A DNA stretch of 64,000 bases from assembly GCF_003119115.1 (NCBI RefSeq), contig NZ_CP022367.1:695001-759000 (forward strand). The letters are read 5' to 3'. Source of the stretch: Azospirillum sp. TSH58. GTDB taxonomy: Bacteria > Pseudomonadota > Alphaproteobacteria > Azospirillales > Azospirillaceae. A program made the translations under genes and the position numbers. The stretch's first letter is position 1, and the number at the start of each line of letters is the position of its first letter. Positions 17,566 to 28,287 of this stretch are shown one piece after another. Below the pieces are notes generated by a model. It was not told where the DNA came from. It worked only from the letters and a program-made list of their open reading frames with translations, and did no database searches.

Positions 17566-20063
17566 CGCGTGTCTCCTGCCGCTGCGAATCGTTGCCGGAT
17601 GGCCCGGTAGGCGGCTTCGAGATCGCGGGCGAAGCGGTCGCCGTCGAACAGCGGGCTGGCCGTCCGCGCCGCCGCCAGCCGCGCCTTCAGCCCGGCCAGC
17701 CGCCGCGGATCGCGGGCGAGGTCGAGGGCCAGCGCCTCGTAGGCCGCCAGCGTGTCCGTCACCAGTTCCGGCAATCCCACCGTGTCGAGCAGGCTGGCCG
17801 CCACCCGCCCGGCGAAGGTCGCGCCGCGGCAGGTCAGGACCGGAAGCCCGGCCCACAGCGCGTCGCTGGCGGTGGTGTGGGCGTTGTAGGGCAGCGTGTC
17901 GAGGAACAGGTCGGCCAGCCGGTGCCGCGCCAGATGCTCCGCCAGCGGGCGCGGCGGCGCGAAGACGAGGCGCTCCGGCGCCACGCCGCGGGCCGCCGCC
18001 TCGCGCCGCAGGTTGCCGGCCACCAGCGGGTTGCCGGCGTAGAGCCACAGCACGCTCCCCGGAACGGCGCGCAGCAGCCGCGCCCAGACGTCGAACACAG
18101 CGGGCGTCAGCTTGTAGGGGCTGTTGAAGCAGCAGAAGACGAAGCCGTCCTCCGGCAACCCGCAGTCGGCGCGCGACGGGGTGCGCTCCGCGATGGCACG
18201 GTGGCGGTCGTTGGGCTGGTAACAGTGGGGAAGCCGGACCACCGCCTCGCTGTAGAAGCCCTCCTCGCCCGGCGGAATGGTGACCGCGTCGGCCAGGATC
18301 ACGTCGATGAAGTTCGCCCCCATGGTGCCGGGATAGCCCAGCCAGTTCACCTGCACCGGGGCCGGCCGCGCCGCCAGGATCGCCGTGCGGGCGAAGGCCG
18401 TGTAGCCCTTTAGGTCCACCAGGATGTCGATGCCGTCGGCGGCGATGGCCCGCGCGGCGTCCAGGTCGGAACGGTCGCGCAGATCGACAAAGCGCTCCAC
18501 CGCCGCGGTCAGGCGCCGCCGCATCGGGCTGCCGTCGTCGATGCCGGTGGAATAGGCGGTCACGGCGAAGCCCGTCCGGTCGTGCCGCTCCAGAAGCTCC
18601 GCCATCAGGTAGGCGGTGGCGTGCTCGTGGAAGTCGGCGGAGAGATAGCCGATGCGCAGGCGCCCATCGCCCGGAACCGTGGGCCGCGCCACCGCCAGCG
18701 GGTCGAAGGGCGGCACGCCGTGCGCCTTCTGCCGCGCCCAGCGCTCCGCCGCCGCCCGCTGGTCCGCCAGGGTCGTGTCCACCGCCAGCAGGCCGAACGG
18801 CGGCACGCCCAGCGCCCCGGCGCGCAGCCGCCCGATCAGGTCGCTTTCGAGCGCCGGCAGGTCGCGCCAGTCGCAGGCGTGGCGCTGCTGCTGCACCAGT
18901 GGCGCCAGCGCCGGGTTGTAGGCGGGGGAGAGCCGGCGGACGCGGCGGAGGGCTTCGATGGACGGCGCGATCCGGTCGGCCAGGGTCGCGGCGGCGGCCA
19001 GATCCTCCCAGCCCGCCGGTTCGCCGGGATCGAGAGCCACCGCCCGGCGCAGGGCGTGGAGCGCGGCGTCCGGCCGCAAGGCGCCGGACAGCGTCTGGCC
19101 GAGGACCCGCCACGCCGCACCATGGTCCGGATGCCGCCCGATCGCGCCGCGCAGCACCGCCAAAGCGCCGGACAGGTCGTGCAGGCCGAGCAGTTCCGCC
19201 GCCAGATTGACCGCCGCCGCCGGGAGGTCGGGCCGGAGCCCGAGAACCGTTTGGTACTCGGCCACCGCCTCCTCCCGCCGTCCGGCGGCGGACAGCGCGT
19301 TGGCGAGGTTGTGGCGCAGGGCGGCATCGTCGGGCGCCAGCCGCACCGCCACCGCGTTCGCCCGCACCGCCTCGTCCCGGCCGCCCGCCGCGTGGGCGGC
19401 GTTGCCCAGCAGCATCCAGCCGTGCCGGTCCGCCGGGTTCAGCGCCGCCATGCGGCGGCCGACCCGCCCCGCCTCATCCCAGCGCCCGGCGGCCAGGACG
19501 AGGACGCCGAGATTGTTCAGGGACACCGCATGCTCCGGGTTGCGCGACAGCGCCTCGCGGTAGGCGGTTTCGGCCTCGCCGGTCCGGCCCAGAGCGTCCA
19601 GCGCGACCGCCAGATTCTTCCAGGTGCCGGCGTCCTCCGGACGGTCGCGCAGGGCCTCGCGGTAGGCGGTTTCGGCCTCGGCCGGGCGGCCCTGGTCCTG
19701 AAGCGCCACGCCGAGATTGTTCCACACCTCGCCCAGACCGGGGCAGGCCGTCAGGACGGCGCGGTAATGCGGCTCGGCCTCCGCCGGACGTCCCTGGGCG
19801 TGAAGGGACAGCGCCACCCCGTACCGGGCGTCGAGGGAGTCGGGCGCCAGCTTCAGCGCCGCGGCGTAGACCGCCCCCGCCGGACCCCATTGCGACAGCC
19901 CCGCCAGCAGGCCGCCGAAATCCAGATAGATCTCCGCGTCCTTGCGCAGCGCCAGCGCCTGCTGGAACAGCGCCACGGCGTCCCGGACGCGGCCCTCGCG
20001 CTGGGCGGCGACGGCCTGCCGGTGCAGCGCGGCGGCCCGTTCGGCGGATTCGGGAAGATCCAT
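17562..20063 (-). CDS. TPR-repeat protein O-GlcNAc transferase-like (SPINDLY/GT41)
   Basis: 833 residues. Residues about 8-390 hold roughly ten TPR repeats (for example VWNNLGVALQDQGRPAEAET). Residues about 440-820 match the GT41 catalytic region: IGYLSADFHEHATAYLM, DILVDLKGYT, PVQVNWLGYPGTMG, FCCFNSPYKLTPAVFDVW, DLFLDTLPYNAHTTASDALWAGLPVLT. GT41 enzymes O-glycosylate proteins in eukaryotes and, in bacteria, modify surface proteins or glycans. The operon partners GT10 and GT7-like enzymes suggest stepwise building of a short glycan, possibly on flagellin or another surface protein. The target cannot be read here. Confidence 0.88.
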   Translation of the reverse strand: MDLPESAERAAALHRQAVAAQREGRVRDAVALFQQALALRKDAEIYLDFGGLLAGLSQWGPAGAVYAAALKLAPDSLDARYGVALSLHAQGRPAEAEPHYRAVLTACPGLGEVWNNLGVALQDQGRPAEAETAYREALRDRPEDAGTWKNLAVALDALGRTGEAETAYREALSRNPEHAVSLNNLGVLVLAAGRWDEAGRVGRRMAALNPADRHGWMLLGNAAHAAGGRDEAVRANAVAVRLAPDDAALRHNLANALSAAGRREEAVAEYQTVLGLRPDLPAAAVNLAAELLGLHDLSGALAVLRGAIGRHPDHGAAWRVLGQTLSGALRPDAALHALRRAVALDPGEPAGWEDLAAAATLADRIAPSIEALRRVRRLSPAYNPALAPLVQQQRHACDWRDLPALESDLIGRLRAGALGVPPFGLLAVDTTLADQRAAAERWARQKAHGVPPFDPLAVARPTVPGDGRLRIGYLSADFHEHATAYLMAELLERHDRTGFAVTAYSTGIDDGSPMRRRLTAAVERFVDLRDRSDLDAARAIAADGIDILVDLKGYTAFARTAILAARPAPVQVNWLGYPGTMGANFIDVILADAVTIPPGEEGFYSEAVVRLPHCYQPNDRHRAIAERTPSRADCGLPEDGFVFCCFNSPYKLTPAVFDVWARLLRAVPGSVLWLYAGNPLVAGNLRREAAARGVAPERLVFAPPRPLAEHLARHRLADLFLDTLPYNAHTTASDALWAGLPVLTCRGATFAGRVAASLLDTVGLPELVTDTLAAYEALALDLARDPRRLAGLKARLAAARTASPLFDGDRFARDLEAAYRAIRQRFAAAGDTR

Positions 20064-20073
20064 GCGCGCCCTC

Positions 20074-20796
20074 TCAATCCCGCTGGCGGGTGTGCAGCAG
20101 GATGCGCGGGATCTCCGGCGGGCGCCGGTCGTCGCCCCATTGCGAGATGTCGGGGATCGTGCTCACCCCGCGGCGGCGGGCCAGCAGGCTGAGGATGCTC
20201 TGATCGTGCCGGTGGTCGCGGAACTCCGGGTAGTCGGGCTTGCCGCACTCGTTCGGCGCATCGGTGAGGATGCGCTCGTCCTGGGCGAAGCGCAGCCATT
20301 CGGAGACGAAGGCGATGGTCTCCGGCGTCCGCTCGCAGACGATGAAACTCGCCAGGATCTGGGTGGCGTCGGTGTATTCGGGCCGGTCCAGCCGCATGAA
20401 ATGGAAGCAGTCCCGCTTCGTCCAGCCGCGGTTCTTGAACTCGTCCTGCAGCGTGAACAGCAGGATGGGCAGGTCGCGCCGTTCCCGGCACAGTTCGATC
20501 ACCGGGTCGGCGCGGTGCACGAAATGGGCGCCGCTGTCGCAGTAGAACAGCACGTCGCCATCCTTCAGATGGTTGCGCAGCAAGGTCCAGACCGCCCAGG
20601 GCTTCCACAGCCAGTAGCCCGCGCCGCGCGGCTGGTCGAGGATGAAGCGGTTGCGCTCGACGAAGGCCGGGTCGATGTGGCTTCGGCCCAGCATGGCCAC
20701 GGAATCGAAGCCGCCAACCTCCAGCCCGCTGCGGGCGTTGCGCTTCTGCGCCGCCAGAAAGGCCCCGTCCGCGTAATTCAGCAGCACCCGCGCCAT
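20074..20796 (-). CDS. Putative GT-A-like glycosyltransferase
   Basis: 240 residues from ATG 20796 (MARVLLNYADGAFLAAQKRN); the frame extends upstream without support. The central part looks like a GT-A donor site: AGYWLWKPWAVWTLLRNHLKDGDVLFYCDSG, where the DGD and CDSG acidic residues could bind metal. Near the end CGKPDYPEFRDHRHDQSILSLL matches a pattern seen in putative capsule or GT32-like transferases. Encoded between the GT10 and GT41 genes with 10-22 bp gaps, so it is co-transcribed and probably acts on the same glycan. Specificity unknown. Confidence 0.6.
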   Translation of the reverse strand: MARVLLNYADGAFLAAQKRNARSGLEVGGFDSVAMLGRSHIDPAFVERNRFILDQPRGAGYWLWKPWAVWTLLRNHLKDGDVLFYCDSGAHFVHRADPVIELCRERRDLPILLFTLQDEFKNRGWTKRDCFHFMRLDRPEYTDATQILASFIVCERTPETIAFVSEWLRFAQDERILTDAPNECGKPDYPEFRDHRHDQSILSLLARRRGVSTIPDISQWGDDRRPPEIPRILLHTRQRD

Positions 20797-20818
20797 CGCT
20801 TCCCCTCCCCTGCGGCCC

Positions 20819-21796
20819 TTACAGCCGGCTCTCGATCCAGTCGGCGAGGCGGTAGGCGTCGAAATGGAACTCCTCCGTCCCCAGGAAGGGCGCAACGGCG
20901 CGGTGGGCGCGATAGGCCTCGTAGTCGTCGTCGACCGCCAGGATGTGCTCCACCGCCTCCTCGTCCGAGGCGAAGCGCGACACGTCGATGAAACTGCCCG
21001 CCGCCACCTCCCGCTCCAGGTCGGGATCGCCCCAATAGAGCGGCACAGCCCCGGCCTGGAAGACGTCGAGGATCTTTTCCGTCAGATAGCCGGGATGGCT
21101 GGCGTTCTCGAAGGCGAAGGCGAAGCGGTAGCGTTGGAAGACACGGATCTTCGCCAGCCAGCCCATCCTGACGACGCTGCCGGTGTTGTTCAGGTGCCAG
21201 CCCACCGAATCGACGCGCCGCCGCCCGTCCAGCGCCGGGAAGAAGCGGTTGCGGCGCTCGCCGTTGGGGTTCTTGTAGAGGAAGGCGCAGAAGTTGCGCT
21301 CCGCGAAGGCCTCCCGCGTCGGCGGCACCGGCGGCAGGACGGGCGAGCAGAAATGGGGCACCGCCCCCTCCCGCATGTGCTCGTAGGCGTGCATCACGTA
21401 GAGCGGCAGGCGGTAATGGCGCGGGTCGTCGACGCGGTCGAAGGACACCGCCATGTCGAAGCCGTCCAGCGGCGGGCGGACGTTCTCCCCGGTGAAGAAC
21501 AGGGTGCGGCGGCTGCGCGCCGTGCGGTGCCTTCCGCCGAAGACCGACACGATGGCGAGGTCGCTGTCGTCCTCGACCACCGACAGATCGAAGCGGCTGG
21601 ACAGGATCTCGATGAAAAAGTTCGTGCCCGCGTCGAACTCCGGCCAGAAGTCGTGGAAGGCCAGCTTCAGCCGCGGCTTGCCCCCGCGCCGCCCGCGGTA
21701 GGGGCCGTGCAGCAGGAAGCGGTCGAGCCGCTCGGGATCGCCGCCGGGCGTCGCCAGGAAGTCCTCAAGAAACGCGCTGGTCCGTTGATCGAGCAT
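20819..21796 (-). CDS. GT10 (alpha-1,3/4-fucosyltransferase-type) glycosyltransferase
   Basis: 325 residues from ATG 21796. The C-terminal GT10 signature is clear: FAFAFENASHPGYLTEKILDVFQAGAVPLYWGDP, about residues 220-255. The N-terminal half contains KLAFHDFWPEF and FFTGENVRPP, also GT10-like. Family members transfer fucose or a related deoxy-sugar from GDP to GlcNAc-containing acceptors, as in Helicobacter Lewis antigens. First gene of the four-gene operon, directly downstream of tRNA-Phe and its terminator. The donor sugar in this organism is inferred from the family only. Confidence 0.88.
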   Translation of the reverse strand: MLDQRTSAFLEDFLATPGGDPERLDRFLLHGPYRGRRGGKPRLKLAFHDFWPEFDAGTNFFIEILSSRFDLSVVEDDSDLAIVSVFGGRHRTARSRRTLFFTGENVRPPLDGFDMAVSFDRVDDPRHYRLPLYVMHAYEHMREGAVPHFCSPVLPPVPPTREAFAERNFCAFLYKNPNGERRNRFFPALDGRRRVDSVGWHLNNTGSVVRMGWLAKIRVFQRYRFAFAFENASHPGYLTEKILDVFQAGAVPLYWGDPDLEREVAAGSFIDVSRFASDEEAVEHILAVDDDYEAYRAHRAVAPFLGTEEFHFDAYRLADWIESRL

Positions 21797-21901
21797 CCCG
21801 CCATCCGTGCCGGATCGTTGCGCGACGCACGATACGGTCGCCGCGGCGGGAACGCCACCCCTTCCGCGCGCTCGCCGGGCCGGGTGGCGCGGCGCGGACA
21901 A

Positions 21902-21931
21902 CAAAAAACGCCCCGCGGATGACGGAGCGTT
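21902..21931 (-). terminator. Terminator downstream of tRNA-Phe
   Basis: On the minus strand AACGCTCCG pairs with CGGGGCGTT (one U-G wobble) around a 7-base loop, followed by a T run. It lies 32 bp after the tRNA 3' end. Confidence 0.8.
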
Positions 21932-21962
21932 CGGAACACCACGATCCCGCAGGGGGATGAAG

Positions 21963-22038
21963 TGGTGCCCAGGGACGGAGTCGAACCGCCGACACGGGGA
22001 TTTTCAGTCCCCTGCTCTACCAACTGAGCTACCTGGGC
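21963..22038 (-). tRNA. tRNA-Phe (GAA)
   Basis: 76 nt with encoded CCA. Acceptor stem GCCCAGG/CCTGGGC with discriminator A; D arm GCTC-AGTTGGTAGA-GC; anticodon stem GGGGA/TCCCC with loop CTGAAAA giving anticodon GAA; T arm GGCGG-TTCGACT-CCGTC. All arms pair perfectly. It lies between yacG and the glycosyltransferase operon on the same strand and has its own terminator. Confidence 0.97.
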
Positions 22039-22136
22039 ACCGAGGCCGCGGTGGAGACCGCGGCGCGTCGAGGCGCGCTTTGTAGGCAAATTCGCCGGGC
22101 CTGTCCAGCCCTAAAATGCAGAAATCCGCCGCCTCG

Positions 22137-22337
22137 TCACTCCCGCTCGTCCGTCTCCTCGACGTCCGGACGATCGGGGCTTTCGATGCGGTAGACGCCC
22201 CCCAGCCAGCGCGACAAATCCACGTCGGCGCAGCGCTTGGAGCAGAAGGGCTTGGTCTCCTCCACCGCCGGACGGCCGCAGATCGGGCAGGCTTTTTCGA
22301 TAGGCTTGCGGCCACTGGGTTTCTGGTTGTCGTTCAT
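22137..22337 (-). CDS. yacG: YacG, DNA gyrase-inhibiting zinc protein
   Basis: 66 residues. One zinc site of four cysteines: Cys17 and Cys20 (CPICG), Cys32 and Cys36 (FCSKRC), followed by the family's ADVDLSRWL. The E. coli homologue binds GyrB and blocks DNA binding. It starts 3 bp after the stop of the RNase E/G gene, so it is the last gene of the infA-maf-RNase unit. Length and motif are typical. Confidence 0.92.
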   Translation of the reverse strand: MNDNQKPSGRKPIEKACPICGRPAVEETKPFCSKRCADVDLSRWLGGVYRIESPDRPDVEETDERE

Positions 22338-22340
22338 CGC

Positions 22341-23597
22341 TCAATCCTCCGCCGCGCCGGTACGGTTGGAATCCGTGCGGACGGTTCCCAGCAATTCGGC
22401 CAGGGCCGTGCCGCGCCGGGCGCGGGTCATCTCCACCAGGCCCAGCTTGGACAAGCCATAGACCTGGGTCTGCGCCGGGTCGTTCTCCACCGCGCGGGAC
22501 AGCGCGTTCAGCAGCCGTTCGGCGTCGCCCCGGTTGCGCATGTTGACGAAATCGACGACGACGATCCCCCCGGCGTTGCGCAGGCGCAGTTGCCGGGCGA
22601 TCTCCGCCGCCGCCTCCAGATTGACGTCCAGCGGGTTGCCGCGTTCCCCCGCGTTGACGTCGACGACGGTCATCGCCTCCGTCCGCTCGATGACCAGCGA
22701 CCCGCCGCCGGACAGCGGCACCCGCGTGCCGAGCAGCGTTTCGATTTCAGCGTCGAGGTCGCGCAGGTCGAAGAGGCGCTGCCGGCTGTCGGACGGGACG
22801 GCCAAGAGCCGGGCGTCGAACGGTTCCACCCTCCCCTCCAGGTCCGGCGCGCGGTCTGCGCACCAGCCGGCGAGGTCGCGGGCCAGCGCCGCGTCGTCCA
22901 CGATGATCCGCGACGGGACGGCCGCCCCATGCTCGATCAGGGCGCGGCGCGGCGCGTCGGGGCCGGGCAGCAGCAGCGCGGGACCACCCCCCCGCTCCGC
23001 CGCGTCGCGGATCGAACGCCACGCCAGATGCAGCGCGTCCGACTCCGCGGCCAGCAGCCCGTCCGGCGCGGTGGCCGCGCCCGCCCGGACGATCCAGCCG
23101 GCGCCGGGGGCGATGTCCTGGATGCGGCGGGCCAGTTCGGTGCGTTCCGGCCCGCTGCCCAGACGCTTCGACACCGCCACGTCGCGCCCCAGCGGCGCGT
23201 GCACCAGGAAGCGGCCCGGCAGGGTGATGTCCATGGTCAGGGACGGCCCCTTGGCCCCGGTGGCGTCGGCCTTCACCTGCACCAGCACGGTCTGGCCGGT
23301 GCGCAGCAGGTTGCCGATCCGCTCGCCCTTGGCCTTCGGGCGCCCCGTCGGCCCGCGGGCGTCGAGTGCGGAGAGCAGGCCGGACTTGCCGGTGCCGAGA
23401 TCGACGAAGGCGCCGTCCAGCCCCGTCGCGATGCGCTCCACCCGGCCCAGGAAGACATGGCCCAGAAGGGATGGACGCTCGGCGTGGTCGATGTAGAGGT
23501 CGGTCAGCCGCCCGCCGGCCAGCACGGCGGCCCGCGTCAGCGGACCGTCACGGTCGATGAGAATGTCCGATCCGGTCCCGCCCGCCGGGCCGCTCAC
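22341..23597 (-). CDS. rng: Ribonuclease E/G family endoribonuclease
   Basis: 418 residues from GTG 23597, which overlaps the maf stop as GTGA. The N-terminal S1-like part contains HVFLGRVERIATGLDGAFVDLGTGKSGLL. The catalytic core has the two metal-binding aspartates in MTVVDVNAGE and VVVDFVNM. The C-terminal zinc-link CPxCxG and the scaffold arm of RNase E are absent, so this is the short RNase G-like form found in alphaproteobacterial maf operons. It acts in 5'-end-dependent RNA processing. A separate full-length RNase E probably exists elsewhere. Confidence 0.87.
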   Translation of the reverse strand: MSGPAGGTGSDILIDRDGPLTRAAVLAGGRLTDLYIDHAERPSLLGHVFLGRVERIATGLDGAFVDLGTGKSGLLSALDARGPTGRPKAKGERIGNLLRTGQTVLVQVKADATGAKGPSLTMDITLPGRFLVHAPLGRDVAVSKRLGSGPERTELARRIQDIAPGAGWIVRAGAATAPDGLLAAESDALHLAWRSIRDAAERGGGPALLLPGPDAPRRALIEHGAAVPSRIIVDDAALARDLAGWCADRAPDLEGRVEPFDARLLAVPSDSRQRLFDLRDLDAEIETLLGTRVPLSGGGSLVIERTEAMTVVDVNAGERGNPLDVNLEAAAEIARQLRLRNAGGIVVVDFVNMRNRGDAERLLNALSRAVENDPAQTQVYGLSKLGLVEMTRARRGTALAELLGTVRTDSNRTGAAED

Positions 23598-24214
23598 GGC
23601 AGCGGGAACCCCACGCCGCGCAGCAGCGCCGCCACCTCGAACAGCGGCAGCCCGACCACGTTGCTGTAGGAGCCGCCGATCCAGCGGACATGGGCCGCCG
23701 CCCGGCCCTGGATCGCGTAGCCGCCGGCCTTGCCCTGCCATTCGCCGGAAGCGATGTAGGACTCGGTCTCCTCGTGGGACAGCGACTTGAAGGTCACGTC
23801 GGTGCGCACCAGCCGATCCGACCGGCGCAACGCCTCCCCTTCCCGCGCGTCGCCCTCCCCTGCGGGAGACAGCAGCACGACTCCGCCGAACACCCGGTGC
23901 CGCCGCCCGGACAGCAGGCCGAGGCAGGCGCGCGCCTGCTTCTCCTCCTCCGCCTTGGGCAGGATGCGGCGGCCGCAGGCGACCACCGTGTCGGCGGCCA
24001 GCACGAAGGCGCCGGGATGGCGCGCGGCCACGGCGGCGGCCTTCTCGCCGGCCAGACGCAGCGCGTGCTGGGGCGGAAGCTCCCGCGGCAGGGGCGATTC
24101 GTCGATGTCTGCGGGGTCGACCGCGTCGGGCACCACGCCGATCTGGCGCAACAGGTCGAGCCGGCGGGGCGAGGCGGACGCCAGCACGAGCCGGTGGGTG
24201 GTTTCGGTGCTCAT
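23594..24214 (-). CDS. maf: Maf/YhdE family nucleotide pyrophosphatase
   Basis: 206 residues from ATG 24214. The N-terminal signature LVLASASPRRLDLLRQIG and internal LAADTVVACGR and GKAGGYAIQGRAA are characteristic. Maf proteins hydrolyse non-canonical or modified nucleoside triphosphates and influence septation. An in-frame GTG at 24274 overlaps the infA stop as GTGA, the same coupling seen at maf/rng. Using it would add 20 residues that are largely encoded by a tandem 14-bp repeat. Family length favours 24214, but coupling makes 24274 possible. Confidence 0.9.
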   Translation of the reverse strand: MSTETTHRLVLASASPRRLDLLRQIGVVPDAVDPADIDESPLPRELPPQHALRLAGEKAAAVAARHPGAFVLAADTVVACGRRILPKAEEEKQARACLGLLSGRRHRVFGGVVLLSPAGEGDAREGEALRRSDRLVRTDVTFKSLSHEETESYIASGEWQGKAGGYAIQGRAAAHVRWIGGSYSNVVGLPLFEVAALLRGVGFPLP

Positions 24215-24238
24215 AACGCGGGGAGGATGGCCGACGGT

Positions 24239-24270
24239 GGAAACCGGTTCAACGCGGGAAACCGGTTCAA
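24239..24270. repeat. Two 14-bp direct repeats between infA and maf
   Basis: GGAAACCGGTTCAA occurs at 24239-24252 and again at 24257-24270 with CGCG between. If maf starts at GTG 24274 the repeat is coding (EPVSRVEPVS); if at 24214 it is a short spacer. Confidence 0.8.
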
Positions 24271-24489
24271 TCACTTGAACCGGAACGTGATCCGGCCCTT
24301 GGTCAGGTCGTAGGGCGTCATCTCGACGTTGACGCGGTCACCGGCCAGCACGCGGATGCGGTTCTTGCGCATCTTGCCGGAGGTGTGCGCCAGCACTTCA
24401 TGCTCGTTGTCGAGCTTCACACGGAACATCGCGTTCGGCAGCAGCTCGACGACGGTTCCGGAGAACTCGATCAGATCTTCCTTAGCCAT
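24271..24489 (-). CDS. infA: Translation initiation factor IF-1
   Basis: 72 residues, the universal IF-1 length, a single S1/OB fold. It starts MAKEDLIEFSGTVVELLPNAMF and contains RVKLDNEHEVLAHTSGKMRKNRIRV and VEMTPYDLTKGRI, nearly invariant in the family. Cytosolic, binds the 30S A site. It heads the infA-maf-rng-yacG unit; a 140-bp intergenic stretch upstream likely holds the promoter. Confidence 0.97.
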   Translation of the reverse strand: MAKEDLIEFSGTVVELLPNAMFRVKLDNEHEVLAHTSGKMRKNRIRVLAGDRVNVEMTPYDLTKGRITFRFK

Positions 24490-24631
24490 AGCCCCTTAAG
24501 TCCGTAACAGTTTCGAGGCAATAACTGACCTCCCGAAGCCGCCCGGTCAAGGGGGATTCCACCGGGGGCGGTGAGCCTCCGGCGTGGGGGTTGGCCAAAG
24601 CCTTCCAGATGGGACGGAAACAGCCGGCGGT

Positions 24632-25735
24632 TCAGCCGAGCGGGGTTCCGTCGCCGTTTTCATACTCCGACGCGCCGTCCGCGTCCATGCCCGCGGTGCC
24701 GCCGAGCGCCGCCGACTGGAAAGAACTGAGCGGCGAGGGGCCGCCGTCGAGCCGGACGCGGGGTTCCGCGGCCTGCGCGATGCGCTCGAACATCTCCTTC
24801 TGGTCGGTGTCCATGCGCCGCGTCAGCCGCGCGACGGTCTCCGACGCGGTGAGCGCCCGGCCCGACGCGCGGTCGTAGAACAGGCCCCGGTTGCTCCGCG
24901 CCGCGGTGGGCAGAAGCTCCGCGGCGGCGGCCCTGGGCGACGACTCGGCGGCGCGGATCAGCTTGGCGGCCCCGCCGACGCCCAGCACATAGGCGATGCG
25001 GCTCTCGGTCTCCGAAACCGGGCGCTTCAACCGCTCCTCGAGCCGGTCGCGCCCCTCGGACAGGTAGCGCGCGGCCATGCCGGCGGAGAGGTCGACGTCG
25101 TGGCGCAGCGCCAGGATCTGGCGGCGCACCGCCGGGTCCTTGACCGAGGGGATGCCGTTGCGGCTCTGGATCGCGCCCGCCAGTTCCCCCTGACCGTAGG
25201 CGGAGCCATGGCGGCGGAACAGGTCGAGCCAGGTCCGCTCCAGGAACTGGAACGGGCCGGCAGCGGAGCTGGAGCGGTTGCGGGCCGCCGGGTCCAGCCC
25301 GCTTTCCTGGGTCGCCTGGGCGAGGATGGCGGTGAAGCTGTGGCCCGACAGGCCGGCGACCTGCTGGGCCGCCAGAACCACCCGCCCGGCGGCGGGGCTG
25401 TTCGCCAGGGCGGCGCCGATCACCGTCGATTGGGTCCCCGACGCGGCGGCGGCCGTCGCGGTGCCACCAGGGGCGGCGCCGGGAACGGCATCGGGCTTGC
25501 GGACGGGAAAGGGCACGCGGGTCCCATCGGCGAGCTGGATCGGCGCCTCCGGCTTCGCCGTCGGCAGGGGCGGCGCCTTCTGCCCGTTGGCCAGCCGCCC
25601 GCGGGGAAGCGGCTGGACTTCCGCCAGCGCGCTTTGGAACGACACGCCCGACGCGGCGCCGGTGGAGGACGGCGACGCGGGAACATCCGGCTTGCGCTCG
25701 GGAAGCGGGGCGAGTGGAGGCAGCGCGACCTTCAT
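24632..25735 (-). CDS. Transglycosylase SLT-domain protein
   Basis: 367 residues. An N-terminal low-complexity Pro/Ala/Ser region (about 1-100) precedes a soluble lytic transglycosylase-like core: SFTAILAQATQESGLDPAA, with the Glu of QESG as likely catalytic acid, then SAAGPFQFLERTWLDLFRRHG and RIAYVLGVGGAAKLI. The C-terminal 90 residues are unstructured-looking. No clear signal peptide; such proteins in alphaproteobacteria are often linked to flagellar or secretion assembly through the cell wall. It is monocistronic on the minus strand between the hybrid kinase and infA, separating what is usually an infA-LMW phosphatase neighbourhood. Confidence 0.78.
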   Translation of the reverse strand: MKVALPPLAPLPERKPDVPASPSSTGAASGVSFQSALAEVQPLPRGRLANGQKAPPLPTAKPEAPIQLADGTRVPFPVRKPDAVPGAAPGGTATAAAASGTQSTVIGAALANSPAAGRVVLAAQQVAGLSGHSFTAILAQATQESGLDPAARNRSSSAAGPFQFLERTWLDLFRRHGSAYGQGELAGAIQSRNGIPSVKDPAVRRQILALRHDVDLSAGMAARYLSEGRDRLEERLKRPVSETESRIAYVLGVGGAAKLIRAAESSPRAAAAELLPTAARSNRGLFYDRASGRALTASETVARLTRRMDTDQKEMFERIAQAAEPRVRLDGGPSPLSSFQSAALGGTAGMDADGASEYENGDGTPLG

Positions 25736-25845
25736 GGAACACCGGAACCGTCAAACCGGAACCGCCATCGCGGAACCCTTCGGCGCAGCTTTAGCACAAA
25801 GGCCTTAATTTTTCTTAATCATTGCCCGGGATCGCCGCGGGGGGT

Positions 25846-28152
<2,307 letters not shown>

Positions 28153-28287
28153 CAGGCGGAGAACCTCTCAGGGGCCGCTAGAGTCTAGGAGGAGAAGCGC
28201 ACGTCATTCGATGACTCATCTCAATAGCACCTCAACCCAACCTTGAAAAAGAACTTCCCCGAAGGCAAGCCCCGATCCCGCGGATGA

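Noticed and set aside
16780..19113. Single 777-residue open frame on the minus strand
   Set aside because: Only its last 261 residues (from ATG 17565) are protein-like; the rest is an out-of-frame reading of the TPR-GT41 gene, rich in Arg, Gly and Ala.
16780..22038. Genomic island integrated at tRNA-Phe
   Set aside because: No duplicated tRNA 3' end, integrase or composition shift is visible in the operon downstream, so only the proximity is noted.
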